A DNA stretch of 64,000 bases. It comes from Paenibacillus arenilitoris. GTDB taxonomy: Bacteria; Bacillota; Bacilli; Paenibacillales; Paenibacillaceae. Numbering within the stretch: the stretch's first letter is position 1; each line of letters starts with the position of its first letter. Shown here in pieces: positions 61,500 through 64,000 of this stretch. The notes under the pieces were generated by a model. That model searched no databases, was not told where the DNA came from, and worked only from the letters and a program-made list of their open reading frames with translations. The stretch is from contig NZ_JACXIY010000002.1 of assembly GCF_014705655.1 (NCBI RefSeq), positions 62,001 through 126,000 of the forward strand, given 5' to 3'. The position numbers and the translations under genes were made by a program.

Positions 61500-63875
61500 A
61501 TGCCGTCCGCGCCAGCGCGGCATGCCATCTCTGCGAAAAGGCGAGTGATCACCCTGTACAATTCCGCGCAAGACCCGGAACCGACCGAGCCGTCCCGGCC
61601 ATACCAAGCGTCTGTGCTGCAAACGTATGGCATGCTGCCGGTATCTTTCATCCCGAATCGTGGCCAAATCGAGCATCGGCTGCGCTATTACACGCATGGC
61701 AGCGGCTTTCGGTGCGCGTTCGCATCGGAAGAAGCGTTGTTCACGTTTTACGAATCGTCCGACTCCCGCCATCGACCCGGACTTAGAGGGTTTAATCTGA
61801 CTTTGCGCTTCCTCGGCGGAAATCCGGATTGCCAGCCGGAAGGGCAAAGGGAGGAAGAGGGGAAGGTCCATTATGTAAAGGGCAACGATCAGCATAAATG
61901 GATGAAAAATTTGCCGGTTTACCGCGAAATCGCGTACCGGGAGCTATGGCCGGGCATCGATTTGGTCTTTCAAGGCGAGAGAGGCAGGCTCAAATATGAC
62001 GCGCTGCTGGCGCCGGGCGCCCGCGTCGACCGAATTGCCCTTGCTTTCGATGGGGCGGAAGCGATCCGGCTGGACGAACTCGGCAATCTGCTGATCGAAA
62101 CGCCGTTCGGCGCGTTGACCGACCTGAAGCCGGTTGCGTACCACGAATGCGATGGCGCCCGGCAGCCGGTGGCATGCCGCTTCGTTATCCGTTCGGCGGA
62201 CGGCGGGCAGACGGCGGTCGGATTCGAGCTTGCAGCAGGCTATGATCCGTCTCTGCCGCTTGTCATCGATCCGATCCTGCTTTACTCCACCTATCTAGGC
62301 GGAATGGGCGAGACACAAGGGCATTCGATCGCGGTGGACGCAGCCGGCAGCGCTTATGTCACCGGATTTACGAGAGCGGCTATGTTTCCGACGACGGCCG
62401 GCGCTTTCGAAACGACGTTTCAAGGCGTGGACGACGTGTTCGTCACAAAGCTGAATGCGGCGGGTACGGCTCTGATCTATTCGACGTTTCTTGGCGGCAG
62501 CGATATTGAACAGGGGCTGGGAATTGCCGTGGACGCAGCCGGCAGCGCTTATGTGACCGGGAGAACGTCCTCGGCCGATTTTCCAGTAACCGCCGGCGCC
62601 TATCAACCGATGATTGCCGGCGCCGCCGATGCATTCGTAACCAAATTCGATCCTACCGGCTCGACGCTTCTGTATTCCACGTTTCTCGGAGGGTCCTCGC
62701 CGGACGGCGCGAGCGGCATTGCAGTTGACGGAGCGGGAAACGCCTATATCGTAGGCACGACCGATTCCTCCGATTTTCCGGTGACCGCCGGCGTCCTCCA
62801 AGGGATGCTGAACGGTCCGCAGGATGCCTTCGTAACGAAGCTGGATCCGGCGGGGGCGAGCCTCGTCTATTCGACGTACATCGGGGGAAGCGACGAGGAG
62901 ATCGGAAGCGGCATCGCGGTCGATTCGGCCGGCAACGCCTATATTACGGGGGATACAGAGTCCTCCGACTATCCAACGACGGCCGGCGCGTACGATACGA
63001 CGTACAACGGCGCGACCGACGCCTTCGTCACGAAGCTGAACGCGACCGGTACGGCGCTCGTCTATTCGACTTTCGTCGGAGGCGCCTCGTTCGATACGTC
63101 GGCGGGTATCGCCGTGGACGCCTCCGGTAACGCCTACATTGCCGGCGGGACCGGCTCGGCCGATTTTCCGACGACGCCAAGGGCATTCGATCCGACGTTT
63201 AACGGTTTCTCCGACGGCTTCGTCACGAAATTGAACGCAGCAGGCTCGGGTCTGGTTTATTCCTCATTACTGGGCGGAAACGTAGACGATCAATGCCTCG
63301 GCATCGCCGTGGACGCCTTCGGCAACGCGAACGTGACCGGACTGACCAATTCCTCGAACTTCCCCGTCACGCCGGATGCCTTCGAGGATACGTATAACGC
63401 GGACTTGCCGGGCGAGGCGCCGGACGCGTTCCTGACGCGGTTCAGCCTGACCGGTTCGACGCTGCTGTTCTCCTCCTATTTAGGCGGCAGCAGCCTGGAA
63501 CGCGGGACCGGCATTGCCGTGGATGCGGAGGGCAGCGCTTATGCGATCGGTTTTACGTTCTCCTCCGATTTTCCCGTCACGCCGGGCGCGTTCCAAACCT
63601 CGGAGACGGGGGTTTCAGACGCCTACGTCGTGAAGATTGGCAAGATCGGCCAAGGACCGCCGGGGCCGCAAGGTCCGCAAGGTCAGCAGGGGGTGCCGGG
63701 CCAGTCCGGAGCGAGAGGTCCGAGAGGGCGCAGGGGGCCGCGGGGAAGGAAAGCGGCCATCAAGAAGCGCAGGAAGCGGAAATGCCCGGTCCGGCGCCGG
63801 AAGAAGAAGCATTGTCCCGCAAGAAGTAGGATCGTGACGGATAAGGTAACGGTCGTCAAAATCATCGGCGATTAG
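61500..63875 (+). CDS. SBBP-repeat propeller protein with collagen-like stretch and basic tail
   Basis: Up to 791 residues from ATG 61500; GTG 61545 is an alternative start and neither has a good ribosome binding site. After an N-terminal domain opening with 'FIPNRGQIEHRLRYYTHG' (about 20-255, of the kind usually found before SBBP repeats) come seven propeller repeats of about 52-56 residues with the pattern 'YSTYLGG...GIAVDAAGSAYVTG...DFPVTAGAY...DAFVTKL'. Then eleven G-X-Y triplets (63654-63752, beginning GPPGPQGPQGQQ) and a tail rich in Lys/Arg with two cysteines. Such propellers are usually outside the cell, yet no signal peptide is seen. The collagen-like stretch suggests trimerisation. 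Possibly a surface or spore protein; function not known. Confidence 0.82.
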   Translation: MPSAPARHAISAKRRVITLYNSAQDPEPTEPSRPYQASVLQTYGMLPVSFIPNRGQIEHRLRYYTHGSGFRCAFASEEALFTFYESSDSRHRPGLRGFNLTLRFLGGNPDCQPEGQREEEGKVHYVKGNDQHKWMKNLPVYREIAYRELWPGIDLVFQGERGRLKYDALLAPGARVDRIALAFDGAEAIRLDELGNLLIETPFGALTDLKPVAYHECDGARQPVACRFVIRSADGGQTAVGFELAAGYDPSLPLVIDPILLYSTYLGGMGETQGHSIAVDAAGSAYVTGFTRAAMFPTTAGAFETTFQGVDDVFVTKLNAAGTALIYSTFLGGSDIEQGLGIAVDAAGSAYVTGRTSSADFPVTAGAYQPMIAGAADAFVTKFDPTGSTLLYSTFLGGSSPDGASGIAVDGAGNAYIVGTTDSSDFPVTAGVLQGMLNGPQDAFVTKLDPAGASLVYSTYIGGSDEEIGSGIAVDSAGNAYITGDTESSDYPTTAGAYDTTYNGATDAFVTKLNATGTALVYSTFVGGASFDTSAGIAVDASGNAYIAGGTGSADFPTTPRAFDPTFNGFSDGFVTKLNAAGSGLVYSSLLGGNVDDQCLGIAVDAFGNANVTGLTNSSNFPVTPDAFEDTYNADLPGEAPDAFLTRFSLTGSTLLFSSYLGGSSLERGTGIAVDAEGSAYAIGFTFSSDFPVTPGAFQTSETGVSDAYVVKIGKIGQGPPGPQGPQGQQGVPGQSGARGPRGRRGPRGRKAAIKKRRKRKCPVRRRKKKHCPARSRIVTDKVTVVKIIGD

Positions 63876-63882
63876 GAAAGTA

Positions 63883-63920
63883 CGGCAGCCGCCGGAACGT
63901 TAAGTTTCCGGCGGCTGCCG
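63883..63920 (+). terminator. Strong hairpin after the SBBP protein gene
   Basis: Fifteen-base perfect stem CGGCAGCCGCCGGAA (63883-63897) with TTCCGGCGGCTGCCG (63906-63920), eight-base loop. No T-run follows, but its place nine bases after the stop codon fits transcription end. Nothing further is recognised in 63921-64000. Confidence 0.65.
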
Positions 63921-64000
63921 ATATGATTAGCGAATGCGTGCGGCACGCCGCTCGGCAGCCGTTCGCGCTTGTTCCGTCCGGTAAGACCGGTTCCGGCAAA

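Noticed and set aside
61455-61500. Sporulation sigma-K-type promoter for the SBBP protein gene
   Set aside because: CATA occurs several times, but the CATANNNTA pattern and a fitting -35 are absent.
1-64000. tRNA, rRNA, insertion sequences or prophage genes
   Set aside because: No tRNA cloverleaf, rRNA-like stretch, transposase, integrase or phage structural gene was recognised by reading; a covariance-model search would be needed to rule out small RNAs.

Overview
The window looks like a Firmicutes chromosome of the Paenibacillaceae type (Paenibacillus or Cohnella relatives). The reasons are: strong AGGAGG-type ribosome binding sites, several sugar ABC systems built as lipoprotein plus LplB-type plus YtcP-type permease without their own ATPase, AraC-type regulators carrying membrane sensor domains, YesM/YesN-like two-component pairs, a Bacillus-type Zur operator and cre-like sites. 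This is inferred from gene content only; no rRNA or other marker gene is present.

Layout. 1-1635: the end of a zinc-type alcohol dehydrogenase and an alditol-oxidase-like flavoprotein. 1636-2242: an AT-rich intergenic stretch with short palindromic repeats. 2243-6087: a short-chain dehydrogenase, an acyl-CoA-synthetase-like ligase and a MATE exporter. 6309-11312: a five-gene oligopeptide/nickel-type ABC importer behind a promoter carrying two tandem Zur-like boxes, so probably a zinc or zinc-chelate uptake system. 11386-11566: a second cluster of the same palindromic repeats.

11801-32235 is a pectin/rhamnogalacturonan locus: a CE12-like acetylesterase, a sugar ABC system with a membrane-bound AraC regulator and a GH28 enzyme (+ strand), a second ABC system with its AraC regulators (- strand), then GH43, CE8 pectinesterase and a 5'-truncated GH105 remnant (+ strand). 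None of these enzymes has a signal peptide, which suggests import of oligosaccharides and degradation in the cytoplasm. 32290-34532 is a small sugar-oxidoreductase/isomerase/cupin operon behind a promoter overlapped by a cre-like site and an inverted repeat. 34598-36490 holds a GNAT and an acyl-CoA-dehydrogenase-like gene whose 3' ends overlap.

36758-61327 is a second, less familiar polysaccharide locus: two solute-binding lipoproteins, two LplB/YtcP permease pairs, two YesM/YesN-type two-component systems, two large clan GH-A (agarase-like) hydrolases (one cytoplasmic, one a 1389-residue secreted multidomain enzyme), a secreted propeller-like protein and a cytoplasmic heparinase II/III-type lyase. 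The combination suggests extracellular cleavage, import and intracellular lyase/hydrolase degradation of a polysaccharide that may contain uronic acid; the substrate is unknown. A repeat-rich non-coding stretch (38505-39041) sits inside it. The window ends with a seven-repeat SBBP propeller protein that carries a collagen-like stretch and a very basic tail.
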